A stretch of DNA of 7,176 nucleotides, taken from the NCBI GenBank assembly GCA_021781855.1, contig JAJXWC010000115.1, forward strand, positions 1 through 7,176, in the 5' to 3' direction. A program made the position numbers and the translations under genes. Under the pieces are notes generated by a model, which was not told the origin of the DNA, made no database searches, and was given only the letters and a program-made list of their open reading frames with translations. Positions 1-5,721 of this stretch are shown here, piece after piece; the stretch's first letter is position 1, and each line of letters begins with the position of its first letter. Origin of the DNA: Bacillota bacterium. GTDB lineage: Bacteria > Bacillota > Bacilli > Lactobacillales > Streptococcaceae.

Positions 1-1
1 T

Positions 2-1546
2 TACACCCTCCCTGATACGCGCGAGGGCTGGGTGCTTGCCAATGCCGAATTGATTGACCTGCATTTTGCTACGACTAATCAAAAACAGCGGAACCATCTG
101 GTGCTCGATATGTCCAATATCCGCCCGCGCGGCAGCAAGATTGTCGGTTTTGGCGGCACAGCTTCAGGTGCTGCTCCTTTGATTGAGATGCTTTTTGATA
201 TCAATACGCTCCTCAACAGCCGTATAGGACAGTCGCTCAGCTCAGTAGATTGCACCGATATCTGCAATTTTATCGGCAAGACCGTCGTCGCAGGAAATGT
301 CCGCCGCTCAGCCGAACTCGCACTGGGCTCAGCAGACGATAAAGCTTTCATCACAATGAAACAAAATCAAGAAAAGCTCTACCATCACCGTTGGGCATCC
401 AATAATAGTGTCGCAGTTGATTCTGATTTCATTGACTATGACCGTATCGCAGCCGCGATTACCCATAATGGCGAGCCCGGCATCGTCAATCTGGCACTCT
501 CCAAGCACTACGGACGGATGATTGATGGGCGTAGCGAGTCTATTGACGGGCAGGTCGAAGGGACCAATCCTTGTGGCGAGATTTCGCTTTCAAATGGTGA
601 GCCGTGCAATCTTTTCGAGGTTTTTCCGGCGATTGCCGAGGAGCAAGGCTGGGAGCTGACGCAAGTCTTTGCGTTGGCGGCGCGCTATACCAAGCGGATT
701 ACCTTCAGTCCCTATGATTGGGAGATTTCGCGGACGACCATTCAGAAAAATCGACGGATTGGCGTGTCCATGTCGGGTATTCAGGATTGGATTTTGAAGC
801 ACTTTGGCAACCGTGTCGTCGTCGGCTTTGATGGTCATCAGCCCCTTTATGATTCGCGTATCATTGCCAAGATGAATGCCCTTTATGCAGCAGTTGAGCA
901 GGCAGACAGGGATTATTCGCAAGTATTGGGCTGCCAGCCTTCAATCAAGCACACAACCGTCAAGCCATCTGGCACTGTTTCCAAACTGGCAGGCGCTTCG
1001 GAAGGGATGCATTTTCATTACAGCGGCTACTTGATTCAGCGGATTCGTTTCCAGGAAAATGACCCCTTACTGCCTGCTTTAGCGCAATGTGGCTATCGGA
1101 TGGAGCCTGACCTTTATACCAAAAATACCACTTGCGTCGAATTTCCAATCAAAGCAGCAAATGCGGACAGCCCACAATTTGCCTCGGCAGGTACCGTTTC
1201 GATTGCTGAACAATTTGCTACACAAGCCTTTTTGCAGACTTACTGGTCGGACAATGCGGTCAGTTGCACGATTACCTTTCAACCTAACGAAGCCGAGCAA
1301 ATCGCACCGCTCTTGCGCCAATATCGCACGACAACGAAATCCACCTCGCTCTTACCCTATCTGGCGGACGGTTTCAAACAAGCACCCAAAGAGCCAATCT
1401 CCAAGGCTGTTTATGAGGCGCGGATGGCTGAAATCACAGGAAATATTGCCGATACTTTTGCTCAGCTTACCCAGCATATCGAGATAAAAGACCTCGAATT
1501 AGTCAATCAAAGCGACTGTGCCAGTGGTGCTTGCCCCATTCGCTAG
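2..1546 (+). CDS. nrdJ: Adenosylcobalamin-dependent ribonucleoside-triphosphate reductase (class II), C-terminal part
   Basis: This enzyme reduces ribonucleoside triphosphates to deoxyribonucleotides in the cytoplasm, using adenosylcobalamin to make a thiyl radical. The frame is open to the left edge (YTLPDTREGWVLAN is already conserved sequence), so the gene is 5'-truncated. 514 residues are present, against about 740 for the monomeric Lactobacillus leichmannii enzyme. The NPCGE motif at 566-580 holds the thiyl-radical cysteine (Cys408 in L. leichmannii numbering), with its asparagine and glutamate partners. The cysteine 11 residues later, in GEPCNLFEV, fits Cys419, half of the active-site redox pair. 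The C-terminal CASGAC tail matches the swinging-arm pair Cys731/Cys736. VKPSGT and the HFHYSGYLIQRIR segment are also typical. The first redox cysteine lies outside the window. By eye, G+C is near 50%, higher than the genes to the right. No oxygen is needed for catalysis, so it can work with or without air. It probably belongs functionally with the B12-uptake genes downstream. Confidence -1.
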   Translation, partial: YTLPDTREGWVLANAELIDLHFATTNQKQRNHLVLDMSNIRPRGSKIVGFGGTASGAAPLIEMLFDINTLLNSRIGQSLSSVDCTDICNFIGKTVVAGNVRRSAELALGSADDKAFITMKQNQEKLYHHRWASNNSVAVDSDFIDYDRIAAAITHNGEPGIVNLALSKHYGRMIDGRSESIDGQVEGTNPCGEISLSNGEPCNLFEVFPAIAEEQGWELTQVFALAARYTKRITFSPYDWEISRTTIQKNRRIGVSMSGIQDWILKHFGNRVVVGFDGHQPLYDSRIIAKMNALYAAVEQADRDYSQVLGCQPSIKHTTVKPSGTVSKLAGASEGMHFHYSGYLIQRIRFQENDPLLPALAQCGYRMEPDLYTKNTTCVEFPIKAANADSPQFASAGTVSIAEQFATQAFLQTYWSDNAVSCTITFQPNEAEQIAPLLRQYRTTTKSTSLLPYLADGFKQAPKEPISKAVYEARMAEITGNIADTFAQLTQHIEIKDLELVNQSDCASGACPIR

Positions 1547-1562
1547 GGCTGTCGGCATAATT

Positions 1563-1699
1563 GAAATACCCCGCTTTTGAGCAGATTTTTCGCCAGACAA
1601 GGCAAAATTTTGCAGGAATATGTGCGTATTTCAAAAAATTTTAACCCAGCAAGTGCTGCTAAATTTCTTCAACAAGTCGAAAGAAATAAGGCGCACTAG
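1563..1699 (+). pseudogene. Possible broken remnant of a ParE/RelE-like toxin gene
   Basis: This stretch after nrdJ has no intact gene but reads like decayed coding sequence. From 1563 one frame gives EIPRF, a TGA stop at 1578-1580, then ADFSPDKAK. If one base was lost in the A run at 1604-1607, reading continues as ILQEYVRISKNFNPASAAKF and LQQVERNKAH, ending at TAG 1697-1699. The pattern of a short strand, 'SP' and a helix, then 'YV..IS...NP.SA.KFL..VE', resembles the N-terminal half of ParE/RelE-family toxins. No start codon, ribosome binding site, C-terminal half or antitoxin partner is seen. The match is by eye only, and the region could simply be non-coding. Confidence -1.
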
Positions 1700-1720
1700 G
1701 CTTTGCTTTCGCTCTACTTA

Positions 1721-1849
1721 CCAATCGTAGAAAAAACGATTTCTACGATTGGGGTAATTGCGTCAAGGCAGTCTGGCGGAAAATCTGCCAAAAGAGGGAC
1801 GTTGAGCGTTGTGTCAACACGCCCTAAGAAATAGGAGAACATTATCATC
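1721..1849 (+). promoter_or_regulatory. Hairpin-rich leader upstream of the lipoprotein/S-component pair
   Basis: Three successive hairpins can be drawn. The first is a perfect 13-bp stem (1721-1733 with 1740-1752, loop of 6). The second is a 7-bp stem with one G-U pair (1774-1780 with 1784-1790, loop AAA). The third is a 5-bp stem (1801-1805 with 1814-1818). None is followed by a T-run, so none looks like an intrinsic terminator. A GGAG at 1834-1837 lies 12 bases before the lipoprotein ATG, a long spacing. I see no good promoter here, so the pair may be read through from nrdJ. I also cannot find the conserved elements of a cobalamin riboswitch. A regulatory role is inferred only from the structure and position. 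Confidence -1.
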
Positions 1850-2233
1850 ATGAAAATCATATTCAAACGTATTTTATTGACCTTGGCCTTGGCAGGATTT
1901 ACCGTTCTATTGACCGGTTGCTCATTCAACCAGGGCAAAACGACCACAGCTACCAGCGCACCGAACACAACCATCTCCGTTCAAGTCACAGTCGGAAAAC
2001 AAACCACTAACTATACGGTCAAGCAAGGTAGCACACTCCTCGCACTCAGCGAAAATAAGCTCCATGCGAACGTCACAAAAGGGCTCATCAACTCCATTGA
2101 CCATCTGGCGTCCGACCCGAAAACAGACAGCTACCTGATGTTCAAGGTCAATGGAAAAGTATCACAAGTCGGTGCATCAGAAGTCAAGCTCAAGAACGGA
2201 GACAAGATTGAATTCTACCTCTCAAAATTCTAA
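1850..2233 (+). CDS. DUF4430 (transcobalamin-C-like) surface lipoprotein, probable cobalamin-binding
   Basis: A 127-residue protein with a lipoprotein signal peptide: basic start (KIIFKR), hydrophobic stretch, and lipobox LTGC with Cys24 as the lipidated residue. It would be anchored to the outer face of the membrane. A Thr/Ser-rich linker (about 27-45) leads to one small domain (about 46-127). Its order, with VTVG, YTVKQGSTLL, a helical stretch, YLMFKVNG, VGASEVKLKNGDKIEFYL, matches DUF4430, the beta-grasp-like domain related to the transcobalamin C-terminus. Proteins with this domain often sit beside ECF S components. Here it immediately precedes and overlaps one, downstream of a B12-dependent enzyme, so a role in handing B12 to the importer is a reasonable inference. 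Binding is not shown by the sequence. The aromatic residue often found before 'VNG' is partly replaced (YLMFK). The ATG at 1850 is preferred because it gives a complete signal peptide. Its ribosome binding site is spaced rather far, at 12 bases. Confidence -1.
   Translation: MKIIFKRILLTLALAGFTVLLTGCSFNQGKTTTATSAPNTTISVQVTVGKQTTNYTVKQGSTLLALSENKLHANVTKGLINSIDHLASDPKTDSYLMFKVNGKVSQVGASEVKLKNGDKIEFYLSKF
2198..2210 (+). promoter_or_regulatory. Ribosome binding site and TTG start inside the lipoprotein gene
   Basis: GGAG at 2198-2201 is followed after 6 bases by TTG at 2208-2210, in frame with the S-component gene. This lies within the last codons of the lipoprotein gene, so the two reading frames overlap by 26 bases and are probably translationally coupled. 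The in-frame ATG further upstream at 2151 has no comparable site. Confidence -1.
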
Positions 2234-2762
2234 AAAATCTCGTTTTTCACTCCGTCATTTAGCTGTTTTGGCACTTTTGACGGCGCTTTGTGTTGTTGGC
2301 CGTCTAAGTTTCACTTGGATTCCAAATTTTAAACCTGTGACAGCGATTGTCCTACTGGTTTGCTTTTACCTAGGGCTTACAGATGCTTTAATTGTCGCCA
2401 ATCTCATGATACTTGCAACTTCTCTTTATCTAGGTATGGGCTACTGGGTCATTGAGCAGATGCTTGCATACAGCTTGCTTGTGCTGCTTTACTTTTTCCT
2501 CATGAAACTAAAGCCACTTCGTTATCCTCTCGCACAAGTGATTATTGCCGCCCTTTTAGGTATGGTTTATGGTTTTATCATTTCTCTTTTTGAGGTTTTC
2601 CTTTTCCGTTTCAGTTCTTTCTGGGCCTATTACTCAGCAGGAATTCCTTTTGACTTGATGAGCAGTTTTGGAAACCTGGTTTTCATGCTCTTACTCATTA
2701 AACCTTTTATCTGGTTCAATCAGCATTATTTTGATTTTAGCAAAAAACTCACGAGTAAATAG
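2208..2762 (+). CDS. ECF transporter S component, CbrT-like (probable cobalamin uptake)
   Basis: An integral membrane substrate-binding (S) subunit of an energy-coupling-factor transporter, which captures a vitamin and works with the shared EcfT-EcfA-EcfA' module. No ATPase or EcfT gene is in the window, as expected for a group II system. From the TTG start it has 184 residues, the usual S-component size, with about six hydrophobic segments. Helix 1 carries A22-LLT-A26, the AxxxA motif by which S components contact EcfT. The 'PNFKPVTAIVLLV...LG' loop and 'NLMILATSLYLGMGYW' segment resemble the CbrT group, whose Lactobacillus delbrueckii member imports B12. The link to B12 is supported by the neighbouring DUF4430 lipoprotein and nrdJ, but specificity is inferred. 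I reject the longer ATG start at 2151 because it overlaps the lipoprotein by 83 bases, adds a polar tail unlike the family and lacks a ribosome binding site. The stop codon lies in the loop of a terminator. Confidence -1.
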   Translation: MNSTSQNSKKSRFSLRHLAVLALLTALCVVGRLSFTWIPNFKPVTAIVLLVCFYLGLTDALIVANLMILATSLYLGMGYWVIEQMLAYSLLVLLYFFLMKLKPLRYPLAQVIIAALLGMVYGFIISLFEVFLFRFSSFWAYYSAGIPFDLMSSFGNLVFMLLLIKPFIWFNQHYFDFSKKLTSK

Positions 2763-2778
2763 ACGACTCGTGAGTTTT
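2744..2778. terminator. Bidirectional terminator shared by the S-component gene and nnrD
   Basis: A perfect 13-bp stem (2744-2756 with 2766-2778) with a 9-base loop, running from an A-run to a T-run so it can act on both strands. It is made of coding sequence. The S-component TAG (2760-2762) is in the loop and the nnrD stop (2749-2751 on the minus strand) is in the left arm. Confidence -1.
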
Positions 2779-3588
2779 CATCATTTTAGGCAATTCTGCA
2801 ATGATTTGACTAGGCAAAACTACATATTGCGTCTCCGCCATGCTCTGTGCAACGACGCTATGTAAATAAACCGCGGCAGCAACCGATTCCACTAGATTTA
2901 TCCTGAACTGACAAAGAAAAGCACCGATTATCCCAGCCAAGCTGTCCCCCATACCACCAGTTGCTTGAGCTGGCGTTCCGATTTTCAGCACAAAAGGAAT
3001 TTGTCTCGGACTAAAAATCTTTGTTTCAGGTGATTTTGCAACAATAATACTACCCATTTGGTCTGTAAATGCTTGTACATTTTCAAGCGTCTGTTTTTCA
3101 ATCGACACATTTGATAGAACTTGAAGCTCCATTTGATGCGGTGTAAACACGGTTTGCTCAGGAAATCGCAATTCCAAATCATTTTCTGCAAAAAGATGAA
3201 TTGCCGAACCATCAATAACCAGACGCTGATTTTCCCTTTGTAAAGCCAAAACCGTCTTTAAAAGCGCAAGGCTTCGTGTCTCTAGGCCCAGACCACAGCC
3301 GATTACAATCACGTCAGCCGTTTTGATAAAAGATGATAAATCCGCAGTAAAATCAACCACCATTGCCTCTGGAAGTCGTGCATGAAGCGCTGTATGATTT
3401 TTCACATCACAAGCCACTGTAGTCAGTCCTGTTCCCGCATAAACAGCCGCTGATGCCGCCAAAATTGCTGCTCCGCCATATTGCGCATTGCCACCAATCA
3501 GCAACAGCCGCCCATAATCTCCTTTATGAGAATTTTGCACACGCTTTTTAATGACTTTCGTCAAAATTTCATCCGTTAATTCAATCAT
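2749..3588 (-). CDS. nnrD: ADP/ATP-dependent (S)-NAD(P)H-hydrate dehydratase
   Basis: A cytoplasmic metabolite-repair enzyme of the ribokinase-like YjeF C-terminal family. It converts the damaged, hydrated cofactors (S)-NADHX and (S)-NADPHX back to NADH and NADPH at the expense of a nucleotide. The protein has 279 residues, normal for the stand-alone form. Visible family features, in order, are: HKGDYG (21-26) then LLLIGG; YGGAAILAA with AGTGLTTVA; VIGCGLG; VIDGSAIHL; TPHQMEL; and the GGMGDSLAG loop with catalytic Asp215. GMGD replaces the more common GTGD. The partner epimerase (NnrE) is not fused and not in the window. The ATG at 3588 fits the family N-terminus, but there is no ribosome binding site. 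A good promoter ends only 5 bases before it, so the mRNA is probably leaderless. The gene overlaps the convergent S-component gene by 14 bases. Confidence -1.
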   Translation of the reverse strand: MIELTDEILTKVIKKRVQNSHKGDYGRLLLIGGNAQYGGAAILAASAAVYAGTGLTTVACDVKNHTALHARLPEAMVVDFTADLSSFIKTADVIVIGCGLGLETRSLALLKTVLALQRENQRLVIDGSAIHLFAENDLELRFPEQTVFTPHQMELQVLSNVSIEKQTLENVQAFTDQMGSIIVAKSPETKIFSPRQIPFVLKIGTPAQATGGMGDSLAGIIGAFLCQFRINLVESVAAAVYLHSVVAQSMAETQYVVLPSQIIAELPKMMKTHESSIYS

Positions 3589-3593
3589 ACTTC

Positions 3594-3622
3594 ATTATAT
3601 CAAGATGTGAGCAGGAGCGCAA
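3594..3622 (-). promoter_or_regulatory. Promoter of nnrD, leaderless
   Basis: On the minus strand, TTGCGC (3617-3622), a 17-base spacer and TATAAT (3594-3599), with TGA directly before the -10 as in extended -10 promoters. Only five bases (3589-3593) separate the -10 from the nnrD ATG, so transcription should begin at or next to the start codon. Confidence -1.
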
Positions 3623-3816
3623 TGAATCAAAGGAAAATAGGAAAATTGCAGGTTCCATTTTATCTCAGCAGTGTTGCCCTCTCTGATGCTGCTTCATACT
3701 CAACGATGTCAGAATTTGTTATAACGGAGTTCACACGGCTTGAAATGAATGAAAAAAGATAAATCGTTTCAGAAAACTCCGTTTTCCTGCACGATTTCCT
3801 ATTTTTCAAGTCTTCA

Positions 3817-3845
3817 TTGCGCTCCTGCTCACATCTTGATATAAT
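3817..3845 (+). promoter_or_regulatory. Promoter of the cation transporter gene
   Basis: TTGCGC (3817-3822), 17-base spacer, TATAAT (3840-3845), with an extended-10 TGA. It is identical in sequence to the nnrD promoter because both lie in arms of the same inverted repeat. Transcription would start near 3852, giving a short leader with GGAG at 3864-3867, five bases before the ATG at 3873. Confidence -1.
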
Positions 3846-3872
3846 AGAAAGACAAATATAAATGGAGTAATC

Positions 3873-5081
3873 ATGCAAAATTCTCGTTCGTATAATCTAA
3901 AACTTGCTGAAAAAGGGGTTTGGGTTTCGATTGCAGCCTATATTATCTTGTCTATCGGGCAGATTGCGGTTGCTCAACTAACCAATTCTGAAGCCCTACG
4001 CGCTAATGGTTTCAACAATACCACCGACATCGTAGGAAATATAGCGATTCTTATCGGACTACGAATTGCACGAATCCCTGCAGACAATGACCACGTTTAT
4101 GGTCATTGGAAAATAGAATCCATTGCTAGCTTGGTTTCTAGTTTCATCATGTTTTTTGTCGGTTTCGAGGTTCTACGTGATACAGTTATTCATATCGTCT
4201 CAGGCGAAAAAACAATTATTGACCCTTTGGGTGCTATTGTCGCTGCTGCTTCCGCAAGTATTATGATTGGTGTCTATCTTTATACCAACAAGTTGGCGAA
4301 AAAGACGAAATCTCAAGCCTTATTGGCTTCAAGCAAAGATAATCTAAGTGATGCCTTAACTTCTATTGGTACGGCTGTCGCGATTTTAGCGTCCATTATA
4401 CATTGGGAATGGCTAGATAAAGCAATGGCGCTGCTGATTTGTGTCTTTATCCTGAAAACAGCCTATGAAATTTTTCGTGATTCTGTTTTTCGGTTATCTG
4501 ACGGATTTGACGAACATTTGGTTGAGCAATATCAGAAAGCCATTGAGCTTGCACCGAAAGTGAAAAAAGTCAAACTGGTTCGCGGCAGAACCTACGGAAG
4601 CAATATTTTTCTTGATGTCGTTGTCGAAATGTCACCTGACCTCAGCGTTTTCGAAAGCCATGCAGCTACTGAAGCCATTGAAAAAATGCTGACAGACGAA
4701 TTTGACGTTTACGATGTTGATGTTCATGTTGAGCCTGCACCTCTGCCCGAAATCGAACATTTCGCCAGTCGTGCGCTTGAATTGCTTGATAAAGAAGAAA
4801 AGGTTCTCAACGGTCAAGAACTCGAACATTTACTCGGAGAAAACTTTCGCGAAATTGGTGCTGACGGTCTCCTCAAAACTCGTGAAGCCTGTCTGAGCGC
4901 TGCATCAAATCAAAATCTCGCTCTCAAATCTTATCAATATGAGCAAATTAGTAAAAAAACCTTCATTCTCACCTATCACTATCATGAAAATGATGAAAAT
5001 TTCATCGTAAGCAGCATCTGGCGACGAAATGATTATTGGTTTTGTATTTTCAGGCAAATCACAAAAAAATCGGAAAATTGA
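3873..5081 (+). CDS. Cation diffusion facilitator transporter, probable Mn2+ (MntE-like) exporter with extra C-terminal domain
   Basis: A 402-residue inner-membrane metal/proton antiporter of the CDF family. The N-terminal half holds about six membrane segments. Metal-site motifs are N48-xxx-D52 in helix 2 (NNTTD) and D156-xxx-D160 in helix 5 (KDNLSD). An Asn/Asp set in place of the His-containing set of zinc carriers is the pattern seen in manganese-type CDF proteins such as streptococcal MntE, so Mn2+ efflux is the likeliest role. H74-VYG-H78 followed by KIE is a family signature. The cytoplasmic dimerisation domain spans about 202-292. Some 110 further residues follow. Their end (FILTYHYHEN..., SSIWRRNDYWFCIF) looks like the last strands of an NTF2/DUF4440-like fold. 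The gene has its own promoter and ribosome binding site. Its last codons form the left arm of the terminator. Substrate is inferred from motifs. Confidence -1.
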   Translation: MQNSRSYNLKLAEKGVWVSIAAYIILSIGQIAVAQLTNSEALRANGFNNTTDIVGNIAILIGLRIARIPADNDHVYGHWKIESIASLVSSFIMFFVGFEVLRDTVIHIVSGEKTIIDPLGAIVAAASASIMIGVYLYTNKLAKKTKSQALLASSKDNLSDALTSIGTAVAILASIIHWEWLDKAMALLICVFILKTAYEIFRDSVFRLSDGFDEHLVEQYQKAIELAPKVKKVKLVRGRTYGSNIFLDVVVEMSPDLSVFESHAATEAIEKMLTDEFDVYDVDVHVEPAPLPEIEHFASRALELLDKEEKVLNGQELEHLLGENFREIGADGLLKTREACLSAASNQNLALKSYQYEQISKKTFILTYHYHENDENFIVSSIWRRNDYWFCIFRQITKKSEN

Positions 5082-5096
5082 CTTTCCGATTTTTTT
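5063..5096 (+). terminator. Rho-independent terminator of the cation transporter gene
   Basis: A 14-bp stem (5063-5076 with 5083-5096), seven pairs of which are A-T at the base, with a 6-base loop containing the TGA stop (5079-5081). The right arm ends in a seven-T run (5090-5096). The A-run on the left could also allow function on the minus strand. Confidence -1.
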
Positions 5097-5190
5097 CATC
5101 TGTTCCATAAGTATAACTAACAGATACGTAAGCACAAGCTAAATTTTATCAGAGGCCAACTCCACAAAACAAACCGTTGTCTCATTTCAT

Positions 5191-5219
5191 TTGGCGGAGC
5201 GTACAATCCTTGATAAAAT
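5191..5219 (+). promoter_or_regulatory. Promoter of the small membrane protein gene
   Basis: TTGGCG (5191-5196), 17-base spacer, TAAAAT (5214-5219), with TGA just before the -10. The predicted start is near 5226, about 36 bases before the ATG at 5262. Confidence -1.
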
Positions 5220-5261
5220 AGAAGTAGGATTAAAATATTATTAGAAAGAAAGGAGATTTCT

Positions 5262-5627
5262 ATGAAATCAAAAACACTAATCTGGGTCAATGCAAATGCA
5301 GGATTTACTGCAGGGCTTCTATTTATCTCCGAAATCGTCTTGCTCATTGCATTCGGCGAAACTTTTTTGGCTAACCTACCTGCTTTTACAGTATTCAATA
5401 TTCTGTTTACCCTTGTAAAACTTGGGATTATCGCACTAGGATTCCTTGGACACTTTTATTACAGAGGTTCCAAGGTGAAAAATGCAGCCCACCTTTCGTT
5501 TATAATCGGAGGTGCACTTTCACTCATTCCTTGGTTCGGCGGGCTTATCGGCGGCGCCATTGTATTGATTGGAACAGCGATTTATCTCTTTGGAGCTTTT
5601 GAGTTTAAAGACCCGACTAATCATTAA
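5262..5627 (+). CDS. Small four-helix membrane protein of unknown function
   Basis: A 121-residue hydrophobic protein that I do not recognise. About four membrane segments can be seen, near residues 15-32, 42-66, 77-92 and 94-112, the last two joined by a tight Pro/Gly-rich turn (SLIPWFGGLIGG). A positively charged loop (YYRGSKVKN, about 66-74) lies between helices 2 and 3, suggesting that loop is cytoplasmic. The tail is short and polar (KDPTNH). No catalytic or metal-binding motif stands out. The start is well supported: AAAGGAG ends six bases before ATG, and a promoter with 17-base spacing lies upstream. It appears to be a single-gene transcript between two terminators, so its neighbours give no hint of function. 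Weak 6-bp hairpin sequence (5627-5643) follows the stop without a T-run. Confidence -1.
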   Translation: MKSKTLIWVNANAGFTAGLLFISEIVLLIAFGETFLANLPAFTVFNILFTLVKLGIIALGFLGHFYYRGSKVKNAAHLSFIIGGALSLIPWFGGLIGGAIVLIGTAIYLFGAFEFKDPTNH

Positions 5628-5721
5628 AGTGATTGATTCACTTGTGGGAAGATTTTTCCATGACTGTTTGGTTGTTCCGTATCCATATTACCCGTTTTGG
5701 CTAACCGCTAATCTCATTCAA

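Larger units (their letters stand above)
3594..3845. repeat. Inverted repeat pair flanking about 190 bp between nnrD and the cation transporter gene (possible MITE)
   Basis: The left arm 3594-3626 is the exact reverse complement of the right arm 3813-3845, 33 bp without a mismatch. The symmetry continues imperfectly inward (about 3633-3652 against 3786-3807). A further 9-bp inverted pair lies deeper (3723-3731 and 3775-3783). The interior has no convincing gene on either strand. Size (about 250 bp), long terminal inverted repeats, lack of coding capacity and TATA at both outer ends would suit a miniature inverted-repeat transposable element inserted at TA or TATA. The flanks are AT-rich, so the target duplication cannot be told from the repeat itself. 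Each arm contains a complete promoter. The alternative is a local inverted duplication of the promoter region. Confidence -1.

Noticed and set aside
1089..1487. A 132-codon plus-strand frame inside nrdJ
   Set aside because: It is a shifted-frame shadow of the well-conserved nrdJ coding sequence with no start signals.
1721..1752. Intrinsic terminator for nrdJ
   Set aside because: The 13-bp stem is good but no T-run follows on either strand, so it was kept only as part of the structured leader.
1760..1830. Promoters for the lipoprotein gene (TTGCGT or TTGAGC with 17-base spacers)
   Set aside because: The matching -10 hexamers (AAATCT, TAAGAA) are too poor to support.
1741..1849. A cobalamin riboswitch upstream of the B12-uptake genes; AGTC...CTGCC at 1770-1789 loosely recalls the B12 box
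   Set aside because: The spacing is wrong, and the conserved GCCACTG and GGTGAAA-type core elements are absent.
2151..2207. Longer S-component start at ATG 2151
   Set aside because: It lies deep inside the lipoprotein gene, has no ribosome binding site, and adds a polar Ser/Lys-rich extension unlike the family. TTG 2208 is better.
3594..3845. Invertible promoter switch
   Set aside because: Both promoters lie in the arms, so inversion of the middle would leave both genes with the same promoter. No recombinase gene is nearby.
3660..3878. A 72-codon minus-strand reading frame across the repeat
   Set aside because: It begins upstream of, and runs through, the transporter promoter arm. It lacks a ribosome binding site and has no recognisable protein features.
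5627..5643. Hairpin just after the small membrane protein stop as its terminator
   Set aside because: The stem is only six AT-rich pairs with no T-run. The stronger hairpin at 5722-5750 serves better.
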